In this document: piece by piece, positions 1-8,561 of the stretch | Layout: the number at the start of each line of letters is the position of its first letter | Position numbering within the stretch: the first letter of the stretch is position 1 | DNA from: UMGS687 sp964383665 | GTDB lineage: Bacteria > Bacillota > Clostridia > Christensenellales > UBA1242 | Assembly (NCBI GenBank): GCA_964383665.1 | Contig: CAYLHO010000003.1 | Span: 1-64,000, forward strand | DNA: 64,000 nucleotides | Direction of reading: 5' to 3' | Notes under the pieces: generated by a model | Told to the model about the DNA's origin: nothing | The model's database searches: none | The model's input: the letters and a program-made list of their open reading frames with translations, nothing else | Made by a program: the position numbers and the translations under genes

Positions 1-2760
1 CTCACAAACCTTGACCTTTCAAGTTTCGACATGTCGAAATGCACAAGCTCGTCCGCAACAAGCGACATGCTCTCGGGCTGCTCGGCTTTAACAACAATTA
101 AAACACCGAAGTCAATTGCAAGCGGAAAGACGATTGCGCTTCCAACAAAGAGCGGATATTCTTGGAAGAACGCAAGCGGAACAGCTTACACAACAATTTC
201 AAGTTCAAACCTTAACACAACTTTGGATTTGGTTTCGAACAGTTCGTCATATTTGCGAAAAGATTGGTTAAGCGCATTAACAACAGCAAATTCAAATTTC
301 GCCGCTCCAAACATTAAAACAATTCAATTTGTTAACACTGCCCCAACGGGAAGCGGTTACACGCAGGTTTCGGTTGGAGCAACATCGCAAACCGGTGAAA
401 CCGCTTGGACGTCTTCAACCTCTGGAGTTTTAGACGTAACCGCATATGTTAAAGCAAATTCAAGCGCTCCAACGAAATACGACGTAATTTTCTATAGCTC
501 GGTAACAATTTACGCGCCAACAGATTCTTCTTATTTGTTCTTCGTTCCTACGGCAGAATCGGTGGAAGAAATGTTCGCAAGTTTAACAACAATTTCGCTA
601 AACAATTTCAACACAAGAGGCGTTACAAACATGTCCTATATGTTCGCATATTGCTTGGCTTTAACAAGCCTTGATGTAACGGGATTCAACACAAGCAGCG
701 TTACAACCATGGAAGGAATGTTCGGCCTTTGCCAAGAGTTAACAACCCTCGATCTTTCCGGGTTTGACATGTCGCTTACCGAAACCACCGATGCTATGTT
801 GTATGGTTGCACTTCTTTAACAACAATTAAAACACCAAACGCAATTGGATCAGCAGCTGTTGATCTTCCAGAGATAAGCGGAAGTTCTTGGATTGAAGAA
901 GGAAACTCATCAACAACATACACAACAATCACATCTTCAAACCTTAACAAAACATTAACATTGGCTGCCGGAACATACACTATAACCCTCAACAATCAAA
1001 GTGCAACAACAGCTGGAACAACATATGTTTACTATAAATACGGGGTTAACCAATTCTATTCCGACCCTGCATGCACAACTGTTCTAACCTCAATCACAAT
1101 TCCAACAAGAACCGGATTCCCATTCGGAGGTTACTACACTTCAGCCGATGGAGGCGGAACACAATACATCACAGCAACCGGAATGTTCACAAACAATCTT
1201 TATCAAGTTGCATCTAACCAAACTTTGTATGCATGTTGGGCAAACAGCTTGTCATACCTCCAAAAAGATTGGAAAACAAAATTGAATGAAAAATTAGAGT
1301 TAAACGGACTTAACCACAGCGACATCAACACTCTCACATTTACAAATGTTAAACCAACCGGGTCTTTCACTTACACCGTTTCTGTTGGCGCAACCGCATC
1401 CAACGGAACAACCGCTTGGTCATCTAACTGCGGAGCGTATGACATAACCGCTTACATCAAGGTAACATCACAAACAATAAGTGCTTATGAAACCGAGTAC
1501 ACAGTTGATGTTGTTATCTACAGCCCAGTAACAATTTATGCTCCAGTAGACTCAACAGATTTGCTCCGCAGCTTAGGTGGTTTAACATCAATAACATTAA
1601 CAAACTTTAACACAAGCAATGTTACTAACATGTTCAAAATGTTCGCATATTGCTCGGCTTTAACAAGCCTTGACGTAACGGGATTCAACACAAGCAGCGT
1701 TACAAACATGTCCTATATGTTTAGTAACTGTTACGAGTTAACAAGCCTTAACCTCACATCTTTCAACACCGGCAATGTTACAGATATGAGCTGGATGTTC
1801 TCAAGTTGCGACAGCCTTACAAGCCTTAATGTTTCTTCTTTTAACACAAGTAAGGTTACAAACATGTCTAGAATGTTCTATATAACATACAGCAGCGCAA
1901 CACATAAACTTACGTCTCTTAATGTTTCAAACTTTGACACCTCTAATGTTACAACCATGGACTATATGTTCTGCGGACTTAACGGACTCACAAGTCTTAG
2001 CATTAGCTCTTCAAATTTCAACACTGGCAAAGTTACTAACATGAGCAATATGTTTGCCTACTGCAGCAAGCTTACCGGTATAGGCGTTTCTGGTTTTAAC
2101 ACCAGCAATGTTACAACTATGAAAGAAATGTTCTATGAATGCAACAGCCTTGTTGGCATCAATGTTACAAGCTTCAACACAGCTAAGGTTACAAACATGA
2201 ACAGAATGTTCTCTGGTTGCAGCAAGCTTCAAAGTCTTGACCTTTCAAGCTTCAACTTATCATTAGTTACTGACACAACAAACATATTCTATAACTGCTC
2301 TGATTTAACAACAATTAAAACACCTGTAACAATGGGGTCTGGATCGATCAGTTTACCAACAAAAACTGGTTATGCTTGGAGAGATAGTTCTAACTTCGCA
2401 TATGACAGCAACTATTCAAGCTATATAGGTTATTCTGCGTTCGGTAGTTCAGCGGCTAATAAAACATTAGTTCTCAAAGTTAACAGATACACTATTACTC
2501 TTGACAATCAAGGCGCAACAACATCTTCAACAACAACTGTTTACTATAAATATGGAACAAATGCTTTCTACACTGATCCAGCATGCACAGGAACGAATAT
2601 TGTTTCAGTGGGCGTTCCAACAAAAACAGGCTACACATTCGGCGGATACTATACAATGGAAAACGGCGGAGGAACTCAATATATAACTTCAACAGGTGCA
2701 TTTACGAACAACCTTTATAATGTTTCTTCAAATCAAACATTGTATGCTAAATGGTCATAA
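1..2760 (+). CDS. BspA-like leucine-rich-repeat (DUF285) surface protein, 5' end outside window
   Basis: The reading frame is open from base 1 and reaches a TAA at 2758-2760, so the start lies upstream of the window. About 919 residues are visible. They contain two blocks of roughly 25-residue BspA/DUF285 repeats (pattern LTSLDVTGFNTSSVTNM.YMF), about residues 190-270 and 525-770 of the visible part. Each block is followed by a Listeria-Bacteroides (InlB B-type) repeat with the signature GGYYT..GGGTQYI, the second forming the C-terminus and ending KWS. No LPXTG or terminal membrane anchor is visible, so cell attachment is unclear. Such proteins are secreted adhesin-like proteins in gut Firmicutes; that role is inferred from the family. 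The DNA carries near-identical internal repeats (see 642-1705). Confidence 0.85.
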   Translation, partial: LTNLDLSSFDMSKCTSSSATSDMLSGCSALTTIKTPKSIASGKTIALPTKSGYSWKNASGTAYTTISSSNLNTTLDLVSNSSSYLRKDWLSALTTANSNFAAPNIKTIQFVNTAPTGSGYTQVSVGATSQTGETAWTSSTSGVLDVTAYVKANSSAPTKYDVIFYSSVTIYAPTDSSYLFFVPTAESVEEMFASLTTISLNNFNTRGVTNMSYMFAYCLALTSLDVTGFNTSSVTTMEGMFGLCQELTTLDLSGFDMSLTETTDAMLYGCTSLTTIKTPNAIGSAAVDLPEISGSSWIEEGNSSTTYTTITSSNLNKTLTLAAGTYTITLNNQSATTAGTTYVYYKYGVNQFYSDPACTTVLTSITIPTRTGFPFGGYYTSADGGGTQYITATGMFTNNLYQVASNQTLYACWANSLSYLQKDWKTKLNEKLELNGLNHSDINTLTFTNVKPTGSFTYTVSVGATASNGTTAWSSNCGAYDITAYIKVTSQTISAYETEYTVDVVIYSPVTIYAPVDSTDLLRSLGGLTSITLTNFNTSNVTNMFKMFAYCSALTSLDVTGFNTSSVTNMSYMFSNCYELTSLNLTSFNTGNVTDMSWMFSSCDSLTSLNVSSFNTSKVTNMSRMFYITYSSATHKLTSLNVSNFDTSNVTTMDYMFCGLNGLTSLSISSSNFNTGKVTNMSNMFAYCSKLTGIGVSGFNTSNVTTMKEMFYECNSLVGINVTSFNTAKVTNMNRMFSGCSKLQSLDLSSFNLSLVTDTTNIFYNCSDLTTIKTPVTMGSGSISLPTKTGYAWRDSSNFAYDSNYSSYIGYSAFGSSAANKTLVLKVNRYTITLDNQGATTSSTTTVYYKYGTNAFYTDPACTGTNIVSVGVPTKTGYTFGGYYTMENGGGTQYITSTGAFTNNLYNVSSNQTLYAKWS
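642..1705 (+). repeat. 65-bp near-identical internal DNA repeat in the BspA gene
   Basis: Bases 642-706 and 1641-1705 differ at only two positions, both synonymous T/C changes. They lie exactly 999 bp (333 codons) apart, in the same frame. Recombination between them would remove or add 333 codons without breaking the gene. Confidence 0.85.
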
Positions 2761-2812
2761 AACAAACACATTAAGCCTATCAACACAACCAGCCTGCTTA
2801 TCAGTTGTCAAC

Positions 2813-2848
2813 AAAAAACACATTAAGTTAATTCTTAATGTGTTTTTT
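2813..2848 (+). terminator. Rho-independent terminator after the BspA gene
   Basis: Inverted repeat AACACATTAAG / CTTAATGTGTT with a 6-base loop and a T run, 53 bases after the stop. An A run precedes the stem, so it could work in both directions. Bases 2849-2965 hold no gene I can support. Confidence 0.8.
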
Positions 2849-2965
2849 AATGTTTGTTTCAAGCGGTTTTTATGGAGCTTAATTTAAGTTTTAACGGGGT
2901 TATTCCTGTTTTGTATAGATTTTCTCATGGTTATGCTTTTGTCTTTATCTGGGCAAATTCCAAGG

Positions 2966-3484
2966 TTAAGAAAAGAAGCCTGAAGCGAAAAGATCGGAAA
3001 GGAATTGTCCTTTTTTAAGTTCAACTTTAAAAGCTGGGCGAGAATCTTCTTCCGATTGTTTGTGGAAAACTTTTAAAATTTCGTCGCCAAGCATTTCTTC
3101 AATGAAATTCTCTGCGTTGCCGCGATTTCTCATTCTTTCCCGATATTCCTCAACGCAATCGAGAGAATGATAGACAAGGCAGTATGGTATTTCAAGTTCA
3201 ATAATTTTTTGAACAACTTTTGGGTTTGGGGCAACCAATATAATTTTGTTTTGAGCAAGACATTCTTTAATTCGTTTTTCAACATACGCAATTTCATCGT
3301 TTCGGCAAGGTTTCCCTCTGTTCGACTTGCCCTGTTCAAGTTCCAGTTGACTTTTCCCTTCGAGCCCATACTTATATATTGATTTTTCGCTGTCGAGATC
3401 GACAAAGCGGCTATCGATTTTTGAAAGATAGGTTTTCCCAACTCCCGGGACGCAAACAAAAACTCTAAAATCTTTTAATTCCAT
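2966..3484 (-). CDS. Small P-loop nucleotide kinase-like protein
   Basis: 172 residues. The N-terminus has a beta strand running into a Walker A-like loop (VPGVGKTYL, residues 12-20), followed by a DLDSE segment near residues 29-33 that resembles the substrate region of small nucleoside or phage-type kinases. A later YCLVYHSLD stretch and an arginine-rich YRERMRNRG segment fit a lid region. The classical first glycine of the P-loop is missing, so activity is not certain. I infer a phosphotransferase but cannot name the substrate. The start ATG at 3484 is set by a promoter whose -10 ends six bases before it; there is no Shine-Dalgarno sequence, so translation is probably leaderless. It is monocistronic and divergent from aspS. 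Confidence 0.6.
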   Translation of the reverse strand: MELKDFRVFVCVPGVGKTYLSKIDSRFVDLDSEKSIYKYGLEGKSQLELEQGKSNRGKPCRNDEIAYVEKRIKECLAQNKIILVAPNPKVVQKIIELEIPYCLVYHSLDCVEEYRERMRNRGNAENFIEEMLGDEILKVFHKQSEEDSRPAFKVELKKGQFLSDLFASGFFS

Positions 3485-3518
3485 ATCTGTATTATATAAT
3501 AATGTTTTAATAAGTCAA
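3485..3518 (-). promoter_or_regulatory. Promoter giving a leaderless mRNA for the kinase-like gene
   Basis: On the minus strand: TTGACT (3513-3518), 16-base spacer, TATAAT (3491-3496), then six bases to the ATG at 3484. A start site about seven bases after the -10 would coincide with the start codon. Confidence 0.7.
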
Positions 3519-3650
3519 CATTTCGTTATGAATAACAACGTTAAGCATGTTTAACAAAAAAAGATTCTGTTTATATTTCAATTTCTCTTAAACCTGCCAA
3601 TTTATTGGCTTTCCGCCGCCAGCAACTTAAAACAAATTTTCATCAAACAA

Positions 3651-3679
3651 TTGCAAATATGAAGATTTTGTTGTATTAT
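3651..3679 (+). promoter_or_regulatory. Sigma-A-type promoter of aspS-asnS
   Basis: TTGCAA (3651-3656), 17-base spacer, TATTAT (3674-3679), followed by AGGAGA upstream of the aspS ATG. No T-box leader is visible in the short untranslated region. Confidence 0.6.
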
Positions 3680-3701
3680 ATTTTTACCCAAAGGAGAAAT
3701 T

Positions 3702-5450
3702 ATGATTAAAAAAAATGAATACAGAACAAACACGTGCGGCGAACTTAGAATTTCCGATGTTGGAAAAGAAGTTGTTCTTTCCGGCTGGATAAATTCAATT
3801 CGCAAGCTTGGGGGGATAACCTTTTTAACCCTTCGTGATAATTTTGGGATAACCCAAGTTCTTGTTCGTGATGAAGAAAAAATTGCAGACATTTGCAAAG
3901 AAACAGTTATTAAAGTTCACGGAACAGTTTTGGAGCGCGAAAGCAAAAACCCTAAAATGCCAACCGGCGACATTGAAGTTTTGGCAATGGAAATTGAGGT
4001 TTTGGGAAAAAGCAACCCAGTTCTTCCTTTCGAAATTGCAAACGCGCCTTCAACACGCGAAGAATTAAGACTTAAATATCGCTACTTGGATTTAAGAAAT
4101 CCAGAAACCCACAACTTAATTTTGTTGAGATCGGAAATGTTACATTTTGTTAGAAACAAGATGCACAGCATGGGCTTCACCGAAGTTCAAACTCCAATTC
4201 TTGCAAACTCAAGCCCAGAAGGTGCGCGCGATTTCATTGTTCCAACGGTTAATGCCCCAGGCGAGTTTTTTGCGCTTCCGCAAGCCCCACAACAATTCAA
4301 GCAATTGCTTATGGTTTCGGGCTTCGACAAATATTTCCAAGTTGCGCCTTGTTTCAGAAATGAGCCAGCAAGAGCCGACAGAACCCCTGGGGAGTTCTAT
4401 CAAATCGACATGGAAATGAGTTTTGCAACTCAAGACGACGTTTTGAACGTTGGCGAGGAATTTGTTACAAGTTTGTTCAAAGAACTTGCTCCTTCCCGCG
4501 AGGTTTCAACTGCTCCATTCATTAGAATTCCATACAAAGAAGCAATGGACAAATATTGCAGCGATAAGCCAGATTTAAGAAACCCACTTACTGTTTGCGA
4601 TCTTTCAGATTTATTCAACACTTTGGAATTTAACGCGTTCAAGGGCAAAACTGTTAAGGCAATTTGCGCCAACTGCGGTGAGAAATCCAGAAAATGGTAT
4701 GACGAAATTGGCAAGGTTATTGTTGCCTATGAGGGAAAGGGTTGCGCTTGGCTTAAATTTGAGAACAACGAATTTGTTGGAAGCATTTCGAAATTCTTAA
4801 ACGACGACGCAAAAACCTATCTCATAAACAAGTTTAATCTTGTTGGCGGCGAAAGTTTATTCATAATTGCCGACAGTCCAGAAATGGCTCCAAAGCTTGC
4901 AAATGTTTTAAGAAATGAACTTGGAAACAGGCTCGACCTCATCGACAAGAACAAAGTTGCGATGTGCTGGATTGTTGATTTTCCTTTCTTCGAAAAGAAC
5001 AAGGAAACCGGAAAACTTGATTTTGGCCACAATCCTTTCAGCATGCCTCGCGCAACTCTTGAGGAATTGGATTCCAAGGACCCATATGAAATTGTTGCAA
5101 ATCAATTCGACCTTGTTATAAATGGTCACGAATGCTTAAGCGGTGCGGTTAGAAACCACAGCCAAGAAATTATGCTTAAGGTTTTTGAAAAAGTTGGCTA
5201 TGGCGAGGAAGTTGTTAAACAAAAGTTTGGCGCTCTTTACAACGCCTTCTCATATGGCGCTCCCCCACACGCCGGCTGCGCTTTCGGTTTCGACTCCTTA
5301 CTTATGATTGTTGCAAACAAAGAACTTATGAGAGAAATTATCGCATTCCCATTGAACAACAATGCACGTGACTTGCTTATGAATTCACCAAGTAAAATTG
5401 ACGATAAATTTTTACAAGAAGTTGGGATTCAACTTTTAAAAAAGGAATAG
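3702..5450 (+). CDS. aspS: Aspartate--tRNA ligase
   Basis: 582 residues, the usual length for bacterial AspRS. It charges tRNA-Asp in the cytoplasm. Order: N-terminal OB-fold anticodon-binding domain (about 1-110), class II catalytic core with motif 2 (FRNEPARADRTPGEFYQ, near residue 210), a GAD insertion domain (about 285-410), and the C-terminal half of the core. The phrase LSGAVRNH and the APPHAG segment match the alphaproteobacterial-type AspRS variant. In motif 3 the expected G(L/I/V)DR reads GFDS, so the normally invariant arginine is Ser532 (codon 5295-5297). The start has AGGAGA six bases upstream. It forms an operon with asnS three bases downstream, so a direct, non-transamidation Asn route is encoded next door. 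Confidence 0.93.
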   Translation: MIKKNEYRTNTCGELRISDVGKEVVLSGWINSIRKLGGITFLTLRDNFGITQVLVRDEEKIADICKETVIKVHGTVLERESKNPKMPTGDIEVLAMEIEVLGKSNPVLPFEIANAPSTREELRLKYRYLDLRNPETHNLILLRSEMLHFVRNKMHSMGFTEVQTPILANSSPEGARDFIVPTVNAPGEFFALPQAPQQFKQLLMVSGFDKYFQVAPCFRNEPARADRTPGEFYQIDMEMSFATQDDVLNVGEEFVTSLFKELAPSREVSTAPFIRIPYKEAMDKYCSDKPDLRNPLTVCDLSDLFNTLEFNAFKGKTVKAICANCGEKSRKWYDEIGKVIVAYEGKGCAWLKFENNEFVGSISKFLNDDAKTYLINKFNLVGGESLFIIADSPEMAPKLANVLRNELGNRLDLIDKNKVAMCWIVDFPFFEKNKETGKLDFGHNPFSMPRATLEELDSKDPYEIVANQFDLVINGHECLSGAVRNHSQEIMLKVFEKVGYGEEVVKQKFGALYNAFSYGAPPHAGCAFGFDSLLMIVANKELMREIIAFPLNNNARDLLMNSPSKIDDKFLQEVGIQLLKKE

Positions 5451-5453
5451 AAT

Positions 5454-6833
5454 ATGAAAAGAACACAAATTAAACAATTAAACACTTCTTTCCAAGAATA
5501 TTCAGGAAAAGAAGTTAGAATTTGCGGCTGGGCAAGAACCATTCGCGATTCAAAAAACATTGCTTTCCTTGAACTTAACGATGGTGCATTTAAAAGCTGC
5601 CAAGTTGTTTTGGAAAAAGCAAAAATTGAGAACTATGATGAAATTGTTAAACAACTTACTGGAAGTTCATTCGAAGTTATTGGGAATGTTGTTTTAACCC
5701 CAAATGCAAAACAACCTTATGAAGTTAGCGCAACTTCAGTAACTCTTCTTGGCTCTTGCGAGGCGGATTATCCAATGCAAAAGAAAGGTCACAGTTTCGA
5801 ATTCTTGCGTGATCATGCTGCTCTTCGCCCAAGAACAAACACGTTTAACGCTGTTTTCAGAATTCGCTCGGTTGCAGCGTTTGCAATCCACAAATTCTTT
5901 AACGAACGCGGCTTTGTTTACGTTAACACTCCAATTATAACAGCAAGCGATTGCGAGGGCGCAGGAAGCATGTTCCAAGTTACAACTCTCGATTTAAACC
6001 GTGTTGCTGAAAGCGGAAAAGTTGACTACTCAAAAGATTTCTTTGGCCGCGAAGTTTACATGACTGTTTCAGGGCAAATTGACGAAGAACCAATGACCCA
6101 TGCTTTTGCAAACACCTATACTTTTGGCCCAACATTCCGCGCTGAAAACTCAAACACAACGCGCCATGCAGCAGAATTTTGGATGATGGAGCCTGAAATT
6201 TGTTTTGCCGATCTTGACGACATTATGGACAACGAAGAAGAAATGGTTAAATATGTTATTAACTATGTTAAAGAAAACTGCGCCGACGAACTTGAATTTT
6301 TGAATAAGTTTGTTGATTCAACTCTTCTTTCTCGTCTTGATTCAATTGTAAACAACGAGTTTGTTCGCCTTGACTACACTTCGGCAATTGAAATTCTTGA
6401 AAAGGTTAAGGATCGCTTTGAATTCCCTGTTTATTGGGGAGTTGACCTTCAAAGCGAGCACGAAAGATATTTAACCGAGGAAGTTTATAAGAAACCAGTT
6501 TTCTTAACAAACTATCCAAAAGACATTAAGGCTTTCTACATGCGCCTTAACGATGACGAAAAAACAGTTGCAGCCGTTGATCTTCTTGTTCCTGGCGTTG
6601 GCGAACTTATTGGCGGAAGCCAAAGAGAAGAGCGCCTCGATTACCTCCTTAAAAGAATGAAAGAACTTGGACTTAAGGAAGAAGATTACAAAGATTACAT
6701 CAACACTCGACGCTATGGAACAACAAAGCACGGCGGCTATGGGCTTGGCTTTGAGCGCTTGATTATGTATATAACAGGAATGAGCAACATTCGCGACGTT
6801 GAATATTTCCCAAGAACAGTTGGAAACATTTAA
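5454..6833 (+). CDS. asnS: Asparagine--tRNA ligase
   Basis: 459 residues, close to the typical 463. N-terminal OB-fold anticodon-binding domain (about 1-115), then a class II core. Clear AsnRS signatures are the motif 2 string FRAENSNTTRHAAEFWM and motif 3 GYGLGFERLIMYITG, where the catalytic arginine is present, unlike in the upstream aspS. It attaches Asn to tRNA-Asn. The AAGGAA ribosome site overlaps the end of aspS, and the 3-base gap indicates co-transcription and possible translational coupling. A strong terminator follows directly. Confidence 0.95.
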   Translation: MKRTQIKQLNTSFQEYSGKEVRICGWARTIRDSKNIAFLELNDGAFKSCQVVLEKAKIENYDEIVKQLTGSSFEVIGNVVLTPNAKQPYEVSATSVTLLGSCEADYPMQKKGHSFEFLRDHAALRPRTNTFNAVFRIRSVAAFAIHKFFNERGFVYVNTPIITASDCEGAGSMFQVTTLDLNRVAESGKVDYSKDFFGREVYMTVSGQIDEEPMTHAFANTYTFGPTFRAENSNTTRHAAEFWMMEPEICFADLDDIMDNEEEMVKYVINYVKENCADELEFLNKFVDSTLLSRLDSIVNNEFVRLDYTSAIEILEKVKDRFEFPVYWGVDLQSEHERYLTEEVYKKPVFLTNYPKDIKAFYMRLNDDEKTVAAVDLLVPGVGELIGGSQREERLDYLLKRMKELGLKEEDYKDYINTRRYGTTKHGGYGLGFERLIMYITGMSNIRDVEYFPRTVGNI

Positions 6834-6834
6834 T

Positions 6835-6865
6835 TAAAAAAGAGCAGAAAACCTGCTCTTTTTTT
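6835..6865 (+). terminator. Terminator of the aspS-asnS operon
   Basis: AGAGCAG / CTGCTCT stem with a 5-base loop and a long T run, starting just after the asnS stop. Confidence 0.9.
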
Positions 6866-6874
6866 AATAAAAAA

Positions 6875-6898
6875 AATAACAGCAATTTTGCTGTTATT
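6875..6898 (-). terminator. Terminator for the opposing SHOCT membrane gene
   Basis: AATAACAGCAA / TTGCTGTTATT hairpin with a T run when read on the minus strand, between the convergent asnS and 6911-7507 genes. Confidence 0.75.
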
Positions 6899-6910
6899 TT
6901 TTCTTTACTT

Positions 6911-7507
6911 TTAAAGTCCTAATTCTTTTTTCTTAAGAATTTCATATTCTTCTTCAGAAATCATGCCGGAATTTTTAAGTTCAACAAGTTTTTGAAGCTT
7001 ATCAATGTTAACTTCTTTTTCAGCAGGTTTTTCAGCCTCTTTTGCTTCTTCCAAAGTTCCTTTTGCTTCGCGGACATCAGCAACTTGTTTAACAAATGCA
7101 TATCCAATCCAACGAAGAATCATAATGGCAACCATGACAAAGAACGTGAACAAACTTAAAATGCTGAATGCTGTTATAAGTCCAATAAGCGCCAAAGCAA
7201 CTAAAATTGTTTCAACAACAACAAAACCTAAAAGCTTTCCTTTTGTTTTGCAATATTCCTCGCCTTTGTTTTTTAATTGGCAAACTGTTGCAATTCCAAA
7301 ACCAAGCAAGCAACCAATTTCCGCCGCCGCAATTATAAGCCCAATAACGTAAACAGCAATCACTTCTGGATAACCGCCCATTCCCACAATATCAGAAATA
7401 AGAACTATTGTTAAAATAAAACTTATAACTGAACATGCGCCAATAATTATGTCGAGAATTCCTGCTGCTAAGTTAATTTTGCGTGCTGATTCCAATTTTT
7501 CTTTCAT
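6911..7507 (-). CDS. Four-helix membrane protein with C-terminal SHOCT domain
   Basis: 198 residues. Four hydrophobic helices occupy about residues 10-150. A charged, Glu/Lys-rich linker follows, then a C-terminal SHOCT-type helical motif (KLVELKNSGMISEEEYEIL). SHOCT tails are short oligomerisation-like modules found at the ends of many bacterial membrane proteins; their exact function is unknown, and I cannot assign one here. The start has GGAGG nine bases upstream (GGAGGAAAAAT). It appears to be monocistronic and shares a bidirectional terminator region with asnS. Confidence 0.75.
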   Translation of the reverse strand: MKEKLESARKINLAAGILDIIIGACSVISFILTIVLISDIVGMGGYPEVIAVYVIGLIIAAAEIGCLLGFGIATVCQLKNKGEEYCKTKGKLLGFVVVETILVALALIGLITAFSILSLFTFFVMVAIMILRWIGYAFVKQVADVREAKGTLEEAKEAEKPAEKEVNIDKLQKLVELKNSGMISEEEYEILKKKELGL

Positions 7508-7579
7508 ATTTTTCCTCCCTTTAGTTTTTTGAAATCAATTACATTATATACTATGTTTACTCTTTCGTCAATAGTAATA

Positions 7580-7975
7580 TTAATTAAACGTGAACTCGCT
7601 TATTTTTGTTCCGCGTTTTGCTCTTTCTTTTTCAATAAGTTCTTGAAGAAGCGCACGAACTTTATATGGGTCTTTAACTCTAACAAGCGCAACCTCGTCG
7701 TTGTTGTTCGCTTGGCAATGCAAAATTAAAGTTCCCGTTCCAAACATTCTGTTGGAAATGCTTTGATGAACGGTTATGTCGAAAATTCTGTAAACATTAA
7801 CCTCCTCATCGCGAATGCTCAAAAAGCCAACCGAAGTGAAAAGTTTAAGCCAACTTCCCTCTTTTTCAACAATGTAATATCTCGTGAACGACCATGGCAA
7901 CCCGCACCAGCGTTTTTTATCTTGCCAAATTATTTTCGTGTTTTCTCCAAATTGTGTTAATTGATATTTATCCAT
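7580..7975 (-). CDS. Bacterial PH-domain (bPH2/DUF304-like) protein
   Basis: 131 residues with no transmembrane helix. The central part (residues 55-110) has the pattern of bacterial pleckstrin-homology domains: an EEVNVYRIFDITVHQS strand pair, a short RMFGTGTLIL hairpin, and a closing helix after VKDPYKVRALL. Related domains are common in small envelope-associated or regulatory proteins, but the ligand is unknown. The start ATG has GAGAGGGG upstream and a TATAAT-like -10 before that. Monocistronic, with no operon partner. Confidence 0.65.
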   Translation of the reverse strand: MDKYQLTQFGENTKIIWQDKKRWCGLPWSFTRYYIVEKEGSWLKLFTSVGFLSIRDEEVNVYRIFDITVHQSISNRMFGTGTLILHCQANNNDEVALVRVKDPYKVRALLQELIEKERAKRGTKISEFTFN

Positions 7976-8018
7976 ATTTCCCCTCTCAAATTTATTATAT
8001 CATTTTATTAGTGTTTGT

Positions 8019-8462
8019 TCAATCGGTTTTCCTTGCATTTTTAAAAAAATCTTTAAGAAGCTTTGAGCATTCTTCTTCCATAATTCCGCCTTGATAAGTT
8101 AGATTATGATTTAGGCTGTTGTTTTTACTGAAAATAAACTGTTTGTTTTCGCTTTTGTTATCCCATGCTCCAAAACAAACCGCTTTAATCCTTGAATTTA
8201 GAATTGCTCCAAGGCACATTAGGCAAGGCTCAAGCGTAACATAAATTTCGCAGTTCTCAAGCCGCCAATCGCCAAGTTTTTTGCATGCTTTTTTAATTGC
8301 AATAATTTCGGCATGGTTAATTGCGCATTTGGATTTCTCGCGATTGTTAAATCCTCTTGCAATAATTTTCCCATCTTTAACAATAACCGCCCCAATTGGA
8401 ACTTCGCCTTTTGCTTCTGCTTTTCGCGCTTGTTTAAGCGCCTCTTTCATAAAGTTATCCAT
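8019..8462 (-). CDS. tadA: tRNA-specific adenosine deaminase (wobble A34 to inosine)
   Basis: 147 residues from the ATG at 8462. It carries the deaminase zinc and catalytic motifs HAEIIAI (His ligand and proton-shuttling Glu) and PCLMCLGA (two Cys ligands), with the TadA-type N-terminus MKEALKQARKAEAKGEVPIGAV. It converts A34 to inosine in tRNA-Arg(ACG), needed to read CGN codons. A longer reading frame begins with TTG at 8498, but family alignment supports the start at 8462 or 8450. No good Shine-Dalgarno sequence is seen. The stop is TGA. It is divergent from the gene at 8562. Confidence 0.93.
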   Translation of the reverse strand: MDNFMKEALKQARKAEAKGEVPIGAVIVKDGKIIARGFNNREKSKCAINHAEIIAIKKACKKLGDWRLENCEIYVTLEPCLMCLGAILNSRIKAVCFGAWDNKSENKQFIFSKNNSLNHNLTYQGGIMEEECSKLLKDFFKNARKTD

Positions 8463-8561
8463 CAACTTTATGATACAACTTAACAAATTTTTTGTCAAAA
8501 AATATCTTATATCGTTTGCTTTTAAAATTTTTTATGTTAAAATAACAACAAGGAGAAAAGT

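Noticed and set aside
2011..2232. Minus-strand open frame across the BspA repeats
   Set aside because: It lies inside the plus-strand repeat region, has no ribosome site, and mirrors the repeat pattern of the real gene.
4817..5129. Two overlapping minus-strand frames inside aspS
   Set aside because: Composition artefacts of the GTT/CTT/AAC-rich coding strand; no start signals and no recognisable protein.
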